From NCBI GenBank assembly GCA_944322395.1, contig CALUPA010000026.1, forward strand, positions 1-33,233: 33,233 nt of DNA, written 5' to 3'. The number at the start of each line of letters is the position of its first letter. Position 1 is the first letter of the stretch. The notes below the pieces were generated by a model. It was not told where the DNA came from. It made no database searches and saw only the letters and a list, made by a program, of their open reading frames with translations. This stretch comes from an uncultured Phocaeicola sp. (GTDB lineage Bacteria > Bacteroidota > Bacteroidia > Bacteroidales > Bacteroidaceae). Made by a program: the position numbers and the translations under genes. Positions 17,135-25,160 of this stretch are shown here, piece after piece.

Positions 17135-18394
17135 TCATTCTTTATTATTAGTGATTGAACTTTTACTTTCTTTTCTCTTAAATTTCCTATGTCGACCTTG
17201 GCTGTTGCTATTCTTTCTACCTCTTTTTTTATTTTCAGTATTAGGTGAGTATTCCGGTCCTTCGCCTAACTCATCTGGAATTTGTAGTTTATAAATCGAT
17301 TTATCAAGAAACTGTTCTATTTGATAGAATTTAGTTTGTTCTAACTCATTTACAAAGGTAATGGCACACCCGTCATTATTTGCACGTGCTGTACGTCCTA
17401 TACGATGCACATAATCTTCACAGTCATGAGGTACATCATAATTAATAACAAGACGTATATCATCTATATCTATTCCTCTAGCCACAATATCAGTTGCTAC
17501 TAAAATATTAACTTTTCCATTCCTGAAATCGTGTAAAATTTCCTCTCTTTGCGCCTGTTCTAAATCAGAATGCATTTCCCCAACATTAAGCTTCATCTTA
17601 AACAAAGCTTTTGTCACTTCCTTGACTTTTACCTTTGACGAGGCAAATATTATTACTCTTTCAGGCTTTTGAGATGAAAATAAATCTTTTATTATCTCCA
17701 GTTTCTGTGACTCATAACATATATAAGCAGCCTGAATAATTCTTTCAGCAGGTTTCGAAACCGCAAGTTTTATTTCAACAGGATTGTTTAGAATATTATT
17801 TGCCAATTGCCTTATTTTTTCAGGCATTGTTGCAGAAAACATTATTGTCTGTCTTTCTTTGGGAAGAAATTTAACTATTTGGATAATGTCATCATAAAAT
17901 CCCATATCCAGCATCCTGTCCGCTTCATCAAGTATAAAAAATGAAACTTTTGATAAATCTACATACCCTAAGCTTATATGACTAATTAAACGTCCAGGAG
18001 TTGCTATTACTACGTCTGCTCCTAATGTAAGCCCTTTCTTCTCTTGTTCGAAACGTATTCCATCGTTACCACCATATACCGGAACTCCTGATACGGGCAT
18101 AAAATATGAAAAGGCCTCCATCTGTCTGTCAATCTGTATAGCTAATTCTCTGGTAGGGGACATTATTATACAATTAATGGAATCTTCAGGATATTTACCG
18201 CTACAAAGTTTACTTAATACAGGTAATAGGTATGCTGCGGTTTTTCCTGTACCGGTTTGCGCAACACCTATAAGATCATGACCTTCCAACAGAACAGGAA
18301 TGGTCTGCTCTTGTACAGGTGTACATTCTTTAAAGTTCATGGCATCAAGTGCACTTAAAACGCTCTCTTCTAGATTTAATTCAGAAAATTCCAT
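17135..18394 (-). CDS. DEAD-box RNA helicase, RhlE-like
   Basis: This 419-residue ATP-dependent RNA helicase has its motifs in order: a Q-motif phenylalanine region (FKECTPVQEQTIP near 17-29), AQTGTGKT (motif I), PTRELA (Ia), TPGR (Ib), DEAD in LDEADRMLD (II), SAT in MFSATMP (III), and HRIGRTAR (VI). The tail after about residue 375 is Lys/Arg-rich and low-complexity, typical of RhlE-type proteins that use basic tails to hold RNA. Likely roles are ribosome assembly or mRNA turnover, often important in the cold. A promoter box at 18447-18454 and an unusual leader with a second initiation-like context lie upstream. Confidence 0.92.
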   Translation of the reverse strand: MEFSELNLEESVLSALDAMNFKECTPVQEQTIPVLLEGHDLIGVAQTGTGKTAAYLLPVLSKLCSGKYPEDSINCIIMSPTRELAIQIDRQMEAFSYFMPVSGVPVYGGNDGIRFEQEKKGLTLGADVVIATPGRLISHISLGYVDLSKVSFFILDEADRMLDMGFYDDIIQIVKFLPKERQTIMFSATMPEKIRQLANNILNNPVEIKLAVSKPAERIIQAAYICYESQKLEIIKDLFSSQKPERVIIFASSKVKVKEVTKALFKMKLNVGEMHSDLEQAQREEILHDFRNGKVNILVATDIVARGIDIDDIRLVINYDVPHDCEDYVHRIGRTARANNDGCAITFVNELEQTKFYQIEQFLDKSIYKLQIPDELGEGPEYSPNTENKKRGRKNSNSQGRHRKFKRKESKSSITNNKE

Positions 18395-18413
18395 TCGGGT
18401 GATTGTTCTTATT

Positions 18414-18431
18414 TTAATGAAAATTTATCAT
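18414..18431 (-). other. possible five-codon upstream ORF in the helicase leader
   Basis: On the minus strand ATTACCCGAATG precedes codons for M-I-N-F-H and a stop. Nineteen bases later the real helicase start has nearly the same context, ATCACCCGAATG. This could be an upstream ORF or a duplicated initiation region. It is very short, so chance remains plausible. Confidence 0.25.
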
Positions 18432-18446
18432 TCGGGTAATGTCATG

Positions 18447-18454
18447 CAAAGTTA
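18447..18454 (-). promoter_or_regulatory. putative -7 box for the helicase-HAD operon
   Basis: On the minus strand this reads TAACTTTG, matching TAnnTTTG, and lies 52 bases upstream of the helicase ATG. No clear -33 box is seen. The rest of the helicase/thioredoxin gap, 18455-18603, shows no other feature I can name. Confidence 0.45.
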
Positions 18455-18603
18455 ATCAAAATATGCTTTATAAGCCATATAAAGACGTATTTTTATACTT
18501 TTATCCTATGAATAATATAATACTTCGAGGTACTCACATAGTGAAAATATGCTGAACAACATAAAAAATGAGATAATTTCTATGTGGTTAAGTAAAAAAT
18601 ACT

Positions 18604-18611
18604 TATCTTTG
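18604..18611 (+). promoter_or_regulatory. putative -7 box for the thioredoxin-fold gene
   Basis: TATCTTTG followed by C fits the Bacteroidota -7 consensus exactly. Transcription would start near 18617-18620, leaving a leader of about 120 bases that contains the two hairpins described separately. Confidence 0.6.
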
Positions 18612-18629
18612 CAACGGTTTCAAAAAGTA

Positions 18630-18717
18630 ATGGGGCTGATTTACAGATATCCGCGATGGATATTCAGCCTTAAAAATAATGTTCCGAGACGAAACTACTG
18701 TTAAGGACAGGCTCGGA
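18630..18717 (+). ncRNA. structured 5' leader with two hairpins and a 24-codon ORF
   Basis: Hairpin 1 pairs TGGGGCTGA (18631-18639) with TCAGCCTTA (18664-18672, two G-U pairs). After a 7-base bulge, ATATCC (18647-18652) pairs with GGATAT (18658-18663) around the loop GCGAT. Hairpin 2 pairs TCCGAG (18683-18688) with CTCGGA (18712-18717) and, inside, CTGT (18698-18701) with ACAG (18707-18710) around the loop TAAGG. The TTAAGG at 18701-18706 could also pair with CCTTAA at 18668-18673, giving a pseudoknot or an alternative fold. An ATG at 18630 opens a 24-codon frame (MGLIYRYPRW, ending RRNYC) that stops at 18704. It could be a riboswitch-like element, a leader-peptide attenuator or a conserved small protein. 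I do not recognise a named RNA family. Confidence 0.45.
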
Positions 18718-18741
18718 TAGTATTAACTAAAATCACATTAC

Positions 18742-19236
18742 ATGATTAAAAGTGTAAAGCCGATTTTTGTTGTATTAGTATTTAGTTCCTTAATTTCTTT
18801 CTCATTTATAGAGAAGAAAGATCCTACAGAGAAGTTGGTTCCTGGTGATAAGACACCGATACCAGCTCTTGAATTTGAAACACAGACGCTTGACCTGTGT
18901 GCCAATGATGGCAAATATACGTTGTTGAGCTTTTGGGCGGGATATGATGCTGTATCAAGAATGAAAAATGCTGAATTATGTCATGCATTACAGAATTCAG
19001 ACCGCATTAAGATGATTTCTGTTTCAATAGACTGCTATGAATCTGTTTTTCATGCTGCAGTGAAACAAGACCGTTTAAAACAATCTTGTTGTTATATGGA
19101 AACAGGCGGCAAAACATCAGAGGTCTTTAAGAAGTTTGGACTTAGGGACGGATTTGCAAACTATCTTATAGATAGCAACGGAGTGATAGTAGCAAAGAAT
19201 GTTACAGCCGGTGAATTAACCTCGTATATGAACTGA
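18742..19236 (+). CDS. thioredoxin-fold protein lacking the CxxC active site
   Basis: This 164-residue protein has an N-terminal hydrophobic segment (PIFVVLVFSSLISFSFI, residues 7-23) that acts as a signal or anchor, followed by a TlpA/AhpC-like thioredoxin fold. LVPGDKTPIPALEFETQTLD, KYTLLSFWAG, IKMISVSID and NYLIDSNGVIVAKN are the expected strands in order. Where relatives read FWASWCGPCR this one reads FWAGYDAVSR (64-73), so both active-site cysteines are replaced (Asp69, Ser72). Classical disulfide exchange is therefore unlikely. It probably serves as a binding or structural protein, or uses its other cysteines (53, and those in the SIDCYES and QSCCYME stretches). It has its own promoter, a structured leader and a downstream terminator. 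Confidence 0.75.
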   Translation: MIKSVKPIFVVLVFSSLISFSFIEKKDPTEKLVPGDKTPIPALEFETQTLDLCANDGKYTLLSFWAGYDAVSRMKNAELCHALQNSDRIKMISVSIDCYESVFHAAVKQDRLKQSCCYMETGGKTSEVFKKFGLRDGFANYLIDSNGVIVAKNVTAGELTSYMN

Positions 19237-19293
19237 ATTATCATGTTTATACGGGTTTTGAAGATGAAAAATAATTGAATACAACAAAAAGCA

Positions 19294-19329
19294 AAATAGA
19301 CTGCCTCATAAGAGACAGTCTATTTTTTT
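19294..19329. terminator. terminator between convergent thioredoxin-fold and spt genes
   Basis: AAATAGACTG (19294-19303) and CAGTCTATTT (19316-19325) form a perfect 10-base stem, extended inside by CTC/GAG. A seven-T run follows on the plus strand and a shorter T run on the minus strand, so it can serve both genes. Confidence 0.85.
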
Positions 19330-19341
19330 ATATTACAGCTA

Positions 19342-20529
19342 TTATTTTATTATCTCTAGTTCCTTGAAACACTTAAGAAGCTTGTCTATCGCATAATCTA
19401 CTTGCTCTTTTGTATGAGTAGCCATAAGTGCAAATCTTACAAGTGTGTCTTGCGGAGCGCATGCCGGAGGAATCACAGGATTAATGAAAACACCTTCATC
19501 AAAAGCCATTTTTGTTACAAGGAACGTTTTATCTGTGTCACGCACATATAATGGTATTATCGGACTCTCTGTATCACCTATTTCAAATCCACACTCACGG
19601 AACCTCTTCAATGCATAATTTGTAATTTCCCACAATTTTTCCTGACGTTCAGGCTCTGTTTTCAAAATATGAAGTGCTTCTATTGCCGCAGCTGTTGCTG
19701 CAGGAGTACTACTTGCCTGGAATATATATGAACGTGCATTATGACGTAGCCAGTTGATAATATCCTTATCTGCTGCAACAAATCCACCTATAGATGCCAA
19801 AGATTTACTAAAGGTTCCCATAATTATGTCAACCTCGTCTGTAAGTCCAAAATGGTCACATACACCGCGTCCATTACGACCAAATACACCAACTCCGTGT
19901 GCTTCGTCTACATATACAGTTGCATTATATTTTTTCTTGAGACGTATGATTTCAGGCAAATTAGCCAAATCGCCTTCCATAGAAAACACACTATCCACAA
20001 CGATAAGTTTTATCGCATCAGGTTCACATTTCTGAAGCTCTTTTTCAAGCGCTTCCATATCATTGTGCTTATATTTTAACTGGGTGGCAAAAGTAAGACG
20101 TCTTCCGTCAACGATAGATGCATGATCTCGGTCATCGCATATGATGTAGTCACCACGTCCAACAAGCTGAGGAATTACACCTTCATTCACAGTAAAACCA
20201 GTTGAGAAACAAAGAGCTTCATCTTTACCTATAAATTCGGCAAGTTCTTTCTCAAGTTGTACATGAATGTCAAGAGTTCCATTCAGAAGTCTGGAGCCTG
20301 CACATCCTGTTCCATACTTACGTGTTGCGGCTATTGCAGCATCAATAATTCTTTGATCATATGTCAGACCCATATAAGAGTTAGATCCAAACATTAACAC
20401 CTTCTTGCCGTCCATAATCACCTCAGTATCTTGATGACTGTCTATTTCGCGGAAATAAGGATAGACCCCCTTCTCCATATACATCTGCGGAAGTCTGAAT
20501 TTACTTAACTTTTCTTGTAATAATCCCAT
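19342..20529 (-). CDS. spt: serine palmitoyltransferase (alpha-oxoamine synthase family)
   Basis: This 395-residue PLP enzyme of the alpha-oxoamine synthase family condenses an amino acid with an acyl-CoA. Key segments are FGSNSYMGLT near 47-56, GTGCAGSRLLNGT near 73-85, DRDHAS with His136 stacking on PLP, DEAHGVGVFG at 208-217, and the PLP lysine Lys242 in GTFSKSLAS. The family includes KBL (glycine C-acetyltransferase) and BioF. The N-terminus (KFRLPQMYMEKGVYPYFREID) and the Bacteroidota context favour serine palmitoyltransferase, the first enzyme of sphingolipid synthesis. A KBL role cannot be fully excluded by eye. A lipid kinase gene lies divergently upstream, which fits a lipid setting. 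Confidence 0.85.
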   Translation of the reverse strand: MGLLQEKLSKFRLPQMYMEKGVYPYFREIDSHQDTEVIMDGKKVLMFGSNSYMGLTYDQRIIDAAIAATRKYGTGCAGSRLLNGTLDIHVQLEKELAEFIGKDEALCFSTGFTVNEGVIPQLVGRGDYIICDDRDHASIVDGRRLTFATQLKYKHNDMEALEKELQKCEPDAIKLIVVDSVFSMEGDLANLPEIIRLKKKYNATVYVDEAHGVGVFGRNGRGVCDHFGLTDEVDIIMGTFSKSLASIGGFVAADKDIINWLRHNARSYIFQASSTPAATAAAIEALHILKTEPERQEKLWEITNYALKRFRECGFEIGDTESPIIPLYVRDTDKTFLVTKMAFDEGVFINPVIPPACAPQDTLVRFALMATHTKEQVDYAIDKLLKCFKELEIIK

Positions 20530-20571
20530 ATTCTATTTATTAATAGATTTTCTTTTTGTTTTTACAGCCTG

Positions 20572-20579
20572 CAAAGATA
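20572..20579 (-). promoter_or_regulatory. putative -7 box for spt
   Basis: On the minus strand this reads TATCTTTG followed by C, an exact fit to TAnnTTTG, 42 bases upstream of the spt ATG. No clear -33 element at normal spacing. Confidence 0.5.
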
Positions 20580-20660
20580 GTAAAAATTCAACAAAGGGTA
20601 ACATTATTGAATGTTTTTTATACATGTAAATAAGATTTTCTGTTATATAAATATCTTGTT

Positions 20661-20683
20661 TGCAAATATATATTACATTTGCA
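20661..20683 (+). promoter_or_regulatory. putative promoter box with overlapping dyad for the lipid kinase gene
   Basis: TACATTTG at 20674-20681 fits the -7 consensus, 26 bases before the ATG at 20708. A perfect dyad, TGCAAAT (20661-20667) and ATTTGCA (20677-20683), overlaps it with a 9-base spacer. A protein bound there would block the promoter. It may equally be a chance dyad in AT-rich DNA. Confidence 0.4.
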
Positions 20684-20707
20684 TATATAATCAACCAATA
20701 CTAAAAC

Positions 20708-21763
20708 ATGGACATCAGAGAGGATATCATATTCATTGTAAATCCTATTTCAGGTACTCAAGATAAAGAAAAAATCTTAGGATATATACAGTCTAATATC
20801 AATAGGAATATATATAATCCTAAAATTATAAAGACTGAATATGCCGGTCATGCATATGATATAGCAAGTAAAGCAGTAAAAGATAAAGTTTCATTTGTTG
20901 TAGCTATTGGGGGAGACGGCACTATTAATGAAGTAGGACGTGCGTTGATTCATTCAGAAACAGCTTTAGGTATTATACCATGCGGCTCCGGAAACGGCTT
21001 GGCAAGGCATTTGCATATACCTATGAATTATCAAAAAGCCCTAGAAGTAATCAATAAAGCAAATGTCCGTTCTATTGACTACGGTAAGATTGCCGGACAT
21101 CCTTTTTTTTGTACATGTGGGGTAGGATTTGACGCTTTCGTCAGTTTAAAATTTGCAGGGTCCAAGCGTAGAGGACTTTTGACATATTTGGAAAACACAC
21201 TGCAAGAAAGCCTTCATTATGAGCCGGAAACGTATGAAATAGAGAATTCCGAAGGTACTGTAAAGTATAAAGCATTTCTTATAGCATGTGGCAACGCATC
21301 ACAATATGGCAACAATGCTTACATCACTCCACAGGCATCCTTGTCTGACGGCATGATGGATATAACTGTACTTGAGCCTTTTACGGTTCTTGACGTTCCT
21401 TCTTTATCTTTTCAGTTGTTTACAAGAACAATTGATATGAATAGCCGTATAAAGACAATGAAGGATAATAAAATCATTATACACAGGGCAACAGAAGGAG
21501 TTTTCCATTTCGATGGTGACCCAATGATAGGTCCTAAAGACCTCAGTGTGGAAATTATTCCTTCAGCATTAAAAGTGATTTGTCCTCCAAAACCTCCGAA
21601 AAACATATACGAGCCACACAATATTTTACAACATATAACAGATTTCATTGAAGCTAAACCCGTTTCAGCAGCTATCATGGAAAGACATAGAAAATTATTG
21701 GAAATGAATCGTTCTATTATGAGGAAATTGGCCAATAAAAACAATCCACAGCAGGAAGAGTGA
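20708..21763 (+). CDS. diacylglycerol kinase family lipid kinase
   Basis: This 351-residue protein belongs to the DagK/DgkB/sphingosine-kinase-like family, cytosolic lipid kinases that bind ATP through a glycine-rich GGDGT motif. Here GGDGT is at 68-72 and GSGNGLARHL at 93-102, preceded by the NPISGTQDKE nucleotide-binding loop near 12-21. The C-terminal beta domain carries GNASQYGNNAYITPQASLSDG and FHFDGDP, as in DgkB. Substrates in the family include diacylglycerol, sphingoid bases and ceramide. Its position head-to-head with serine palmitoyltransferase makes a sphingolipid or diacylglycerol substrate plausible; sequence alone cannot decide. Confidence 0.87.
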   Translation: MDIREDIIFIVNPISGTQDKEKILGYIQSNINRNIYNPKIIKTEYAGHAYDIASKAVKDKVSFVVAIGGDGTINEVGRALIHSETALGIIPCGSGNGLARHLHIPMNYQKALEVINKANVRSIDYGKIAGHPFFCTCGVGFDAFVSLKFAGSKRRGLLTYLENTLQESLHYEPETYEIENSEGTVKYKAFLIACGNASQYGNNAYITPQASLSDGMMDITVLEPFTVLDVPSLSFQLFTRTIDMNSRIKTMKDNKIIIHRATEGVFHFDGDPMIGPKDLSVEIIPSALKVICPPKPPKNIYEPHNILQHITDFIEAKPVSAAIMERHRKLLEMNRSIMRKLANKNNPQQEE

Positions 21764-21810
21764 TTGTTTTATAATTGAATTATATTTCCACTAACGTAAA
21801 TTGAAGCATT

Positions 21811-22518
21811 CTATAAATAGTAATCAGAAGTTAAGGATTTGTATTCTTCACTCATCATACCGTTTTGCGACAATAGTAGTTTTGACATTTTTGTTTCTTC
21901 ATGAGATTGGCCTTTTCTAAATTCCAACAAGACTCTTTTGGGCGCACTTCCAAGTTTGGTTATAACGTCAGTTCTACCTTTGAGACAAAAGCCACTGCTA
22001 ACTGCATTCCCTATGAATTCAAGTGCTGAAATATAAGGAATTATCACACAGAACCTCCCTTTCTCTTTCAACATAAAAGATGCAGCTAAAGTAAGTTCTT
22101 TAAAACTTAAGCTATCTGTATGTCTGGCTATATTCCTTTTTTCTGAATATCCTTTTATATTCTCAATATGGAAAGGAGGGTTTGACACTATTAAATCATA
22201 CTCATCTTTATGAGAGATACAGTAATCATTTATATCTGCTTTTACCACGCTAATCCTATCTTTCCAAGGTGAATCACTTATGTTTTCCTTAGCTTGAGAA
22301 CATGCATCCTCGTCAATTTCTATAGCTGTGATTCTAGCTTCAGTTCTTTGGGCGAGCATTATAGCTATAAGGCCTGTTCCTGTCCCTATATCTGCAATTT
22401 TATAAGCACATTCAGTTTCTGTCCAAGCTCCAAGCAATACTCCATCTGTGCCCACCTTCATTGCGCATCTGTCTTGTCTTATAGTAAAATTCTTAAATCT
22501 AAAATATTCATTACCCAT
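21811..22518 (-). CDS. trmN6: tRNA1(Val) (adenine(37)-N6)-methyltransferase-like (TrmN6/YfiC)
   Basis: This SAM-dependent methyltransferase has 235 residues from ATG 22518. It begins MGNEYFRFKNFTIRQDRCAMKVGTDGVLLGAW, the YfiC-type N-terminus. The SAM-binding motif I is IADIGTGTGLIAIML. The N6-adenine methyltransferase motif IV is NPPF, in DLIVSNPPFHIEN. TrmN6 methylates A37 of tRNA1(Val) in E. coli; Bacteroidota orthologues are annotated by homology. The upstream ATG at 22542 is rejected because a -7 box (TATCTTTG, minus, 22540-22547) lies across it. It is divergent from lon. Confidence 0.85.
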   Translation of the reverse strand: MGNEYFRFKNFTIRQDRCAMKVGTDGVLLGAWTETECAYKIADIGTGTGLIAIMLAQRTEARITAIEIDEDACSQAKENISDSPWKDRISVVKADINDYCISHKDEYDLIVSNPPFHIENIKGYSEKRNIARHTDSLSFKELTLAASFMLKEKGRFCVIIPYISALEFIGNAVSSGFCLKGRTDVITKLGSAPKRVLLEFRKGQSHEETKMSKLLLSQNGMMSEEYKSLTSDYYL

Positions 22519-22539
22519 TTTCCTGTTGTTTAGACTTTG

Positions 22540-22547
22540 CAAAGATA
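22540..22547 (-). promoter_or_regulatory. putative -7 box for the TrmN6-like gene
   Basis: On the minus strand this is TATCTTTG followed by C, matching the Bacteroidota -7 consensus. It sits 21 bases before ATG 22518 and decides against the upstream ATG at 22542. Confidence 0.55.
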
Positions 22548-22622
22548 TGTAAATAGCCCGATTTACACACGCATATAAACAACATTTGATATAAATTGTT
22601 TTATTATTATATGTATAATCAT

Positions 22623-22648
22623 TAACTTTGTAGCCGTTTGTTTAAACA
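22623..22648 (+). promoter_or_regulatory. putative -7 box and palindrome upstream of lon
   Basis: TAACTTTG at 22623-22630 fits the -7 consensus, 35 bases before the lon ATG. Just downstream, TGTTTAAACA at 22639-22648 is a perfect 10-base palindrome near the expected transcription start. It may be an operator, but it is short. Confidence 0.4.
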
Positions 22649-22665
22649 GATAATTCACGATAAAT

Positions 22666-25137
22666 ATGCCAGAGAATAAAAAAAATAAAAAAATAAAAAA
22701 TGATGAAGTGGCTTTAATAGCTAAAATAGATATAGATCAGTCTAGTATACCTATAGAGGATTTGGAAGGAGAATTGCCCGTTTTGCCTTTACGCAATATG
22801 ATAATCTTTCCGGAAATAGTTATGCCTGTAGCTATTGGCAGGAGAAGCACTTTGGATCTTGTAAAATCTGCATATAAAAGAAAGTCTCCTATAATTCTTG
22901 CCACACAAAAGGATGCAATGGTTGAAGAACCGGAGCTTAAAGATTTGTATCCGTTAGGTGTTATTGGAAGAATCGTCAGAATTCTGGAACTTCCTGGAGG
23001 CACAACAAATGCACTTATCCATACTTACGGGCCTAAAGTCAAGTTAAATTCTATAACATCAACGCAACCTTATCTTGTCGGTACAGCTACGCCTGTAGAA
23101 GAAAATAATATTGTACCCCGTAGTAACGAATTTAAAGCTATCATGAGTACATGTTTTGATGTCATGAAGAAACTTCATGACAACATGGAAGAATTGGGCA
23201 ATGATTTTCTGATAGCTTTAAGGGATATGGAAGGAGATGCCGTTAGAATTAACTTTATATGCTCTAATTTCCCTCTTGAAATCACTGCTAAATATGAATT
23301 GCTTAAGCATGATTCTATAAAAGACAGGGCTATTCATCTTATCGGCTATCTTAACGAACAGCTGGAAATTGCCAAACTGAAACAAAATATTCAGATGCGT
23401 ACCCGTGAGGAACTAGACAAACAACAACGTGAATATTTCCTCCAGCAACAGCTGAAAAACATTCAGGATGAGCTTGGTAATGGTGCTGAAAGCGAGATTG
23501 ACAATTTACGCGCCCAAGGAAAAAAGAAACAATGGTCTAAGGAAGTAGCTGAAATATTTGAAAAAGAAGTGACTAAACTGGAACGTATTAATCCGCAGTC
23601 GCCTGATTATAATGTACAATATTCATATCTGCAGAATTTATTAGCACTTCCATGGAATGTTTATACCCCTCAGACATTTAACCTGAAAACAGCCGAAAAA
23701 ACTCTTAATCATGACCACTATGGTCTTGAAAAAGTAAAGGAACGTATATTGGAGCACCTTGCTGTTTTAAAACTCAAAGGAGATATGAAATCGCCTATTT
23801 TATGTTTGTATGGCCCTCCTGGAGTAGGAAAAACATCATTGGGCCGATCTATAGCATCGGCTTTGAAAAGAAAATACGTAAGAATGTCTCTTGGAGGTGT
23901 ACATGATGAAGCCGAAATCAGAGGACACAGGAAAACATATATAGGAGCGATGCCGGGAAGAATCATAAAGAGTCTTATAAAAGCAGGCTCGTCTAATCCT
24001 GTTATCATCCTTGACGAAATAGACAAACTTGGAGCCAGCCATCAGGGAGACCCTTCGTCTGCTATGTTGGAAGTACTTGACCCTGAGCAGAATGGAACAT
24101 TTCATGACAATTACATAGACATAGACTATGATTTGTCAAACGTTATGTTTATAGCTACAGCCAATAATCTCGGAAGTATACCTGCGCCGCTACTTGACAG
24201 AATGGAACTTATAGAAGTAAGCGGATATATTACGGAAGAAAAGATTGAAATTGCGAAAAGACATCTTATACCAAAAGCAATGGAAGCAAATGGACTTACA
24301 AAAGATAATATCAAATTATCCAAAGGAGCCATAGAATTCATTATCGAGAATTATACCAGAGAAAGTGGTGTACGTGAACTTGAGAAGAAAATCAACAAAG
24401 TAATGAGACGTACAGCTTTTAATATAGCTTCCGGTAAAGAAGTTTCATCCTCAGAGTTGAAAGCAGAGGACATACCTGTATGTTTGGGACCTGTAGAATA
24501 CTCAAGAGACAAATATCAAGGCAACGAATATGCAGGAGTTGTTACCGGATTGGCATGGACAGCCGTAGGTGGCGAAATACTTTTTGTAGAAACAAGCCTT
24601 AGTAAAGGAAAAGGAAATCGTCTGACACTAACTGGTAATTTAGGTGATGTAATGAAAGAATCTGCAATGCTTGCTCTTGAATATCTTAAAGCACATAATG
24701 ATTTATTGGACATCCCTGAAGAAGTGTTTGATAACTGGAATATTCATATACATGTGCCAGAAGGAGCTATACCTAAAGACGGTCCATCGGCAGGTATTAC
24801 CATGGTCACTTCATTGGCTTCTGCCCTTACCAGAAGAAAGGTGAAAAACCGTTTGGCCATGACAGGTGAAATAACTCTTCGTGGAAAGGTATTGCCGGTA
24901 GGCGGCATAAAAGAAAAAATTCTTGCTGCAAAACGTGCTGGTATTGAAGAAATTATATTGTGTAAAGAAAACAAGAAAGATATAGACAATATTCCGGAAA
25001 TATATTTGAAAGGACTTACATTCCATTATGTAAGTGATATCAGGGAAGTATTGGATATTGCATTGACAAACGAGGTTGTCACAAACGCCCCGAAACTTAC
25101 CATACCGGAGTCAAAGAAAGATAATGACAATAAATAA
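22666..25137 (+). CDS. lon: ATP-dependent protease Lon
   Basis: This 823-residue Lon serine protease degrades misfolded and regulatory proteins in the cytosol. The N-terminal LON substrate-recognition domain begins at [20 protein letters not shown] (about 38-57). A coiled linker follows at about 230-270. The AAA+ module has Walker A GPPGVGKT at 383-390 and Walker B ILDEID at 448-453. The C-terminal protease domain carries the Ser-Lys dyad: Ser708 in PKDGPSAG and Lys751 in [10 protein letters not shown], 43 residues apart as in E. coli Lon. The first 20 residues are unusually Lys/Asn-rich. tgt follows after 23 bases. Confidence 0.97.
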   Translation: MPENKKNKKIKNDEVALIAKIDIDQSSIPIEDLEGELPVLPLRNMIIFPEIVMPVAIGRRSTLDLVKSAYKRKSPIILATQKDAMVEEPELKDLYPLGVIGRIVRILELPGGTTNALIHTYGPKVKLNSITSTQPYLVGTATPVEENNIVPRSNEFKAIMSTCFDVMKKLHDNMEELGNDFLIALRDMEGDAVRINFICSNFPLEITAKYELLKHDSIKDRAIHLIGYLNEQLEIAKLKQNIQMRTREELDKQQREYFLQQQLKNIQDELGNGAESEIDNLRAQGKKKQWSKEVAEIFEKEVTKLERINPQSPDYNVQYSYLQNLLALPWNVYTPQTFNLKTAEKTLNHDHYGLEKVKERILEHLAVLKLKGDMKSPILCLYGPPGVGKTSLGRSIASALKRKYVRMSLGGVHDEAEIRGHRKTYIGAMPGRIIKSLIKAGSSNPVIILDEIDKLGASHQGDPSSAMLEVLDPEQNGTFHDNYIDIDYDLSNVMFIATANNLGSIPAPLLDRMELIEVSGYITEEKIEIAKRHLIPKAMEANGLTKDNIKLSKGAIEFIIENYTRESGVRELEKKINKVMRRTAFNIASGKEVSSSELKAEDIPVCLGPVEYSRDKYQGNEYAGVVTGLAWTAVGGEILFVETSLSKGKGNRLTLTGNLGDVMKESAMLALEYLKAHNDLLDIPEEVFDNWNIHIHVPEGAIPKDGPSAGITMVTSLASALTRRKVKNRLAMTGEITLRGKVLPVGGIKEKILAAKRAGIEEIILCKENKKDIDNIPEIYLKGLTFHYVSDIREVLDIALTNEVVTNAPKLTIPESKKDNDNK

Positions 25138-25160
25138 TTTACAGCCTATTAAATAGATAT

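Noticed and set aside
18631-18640. TGGGGCTGAT resembles the 5' end of tmRNA
   Set aside because: Only about ten bases match. There is no tRNA-like 3' half, tag ORF or CCA end nearby, and the following sequence folds into unrelated hairpins.
22519-22542. Upstream ATG extension of the TrmN6-like protein
   Set aside because: A consensus -7 box overlaps this ATG on the same strand, so the transcript probably starts downstream of it.
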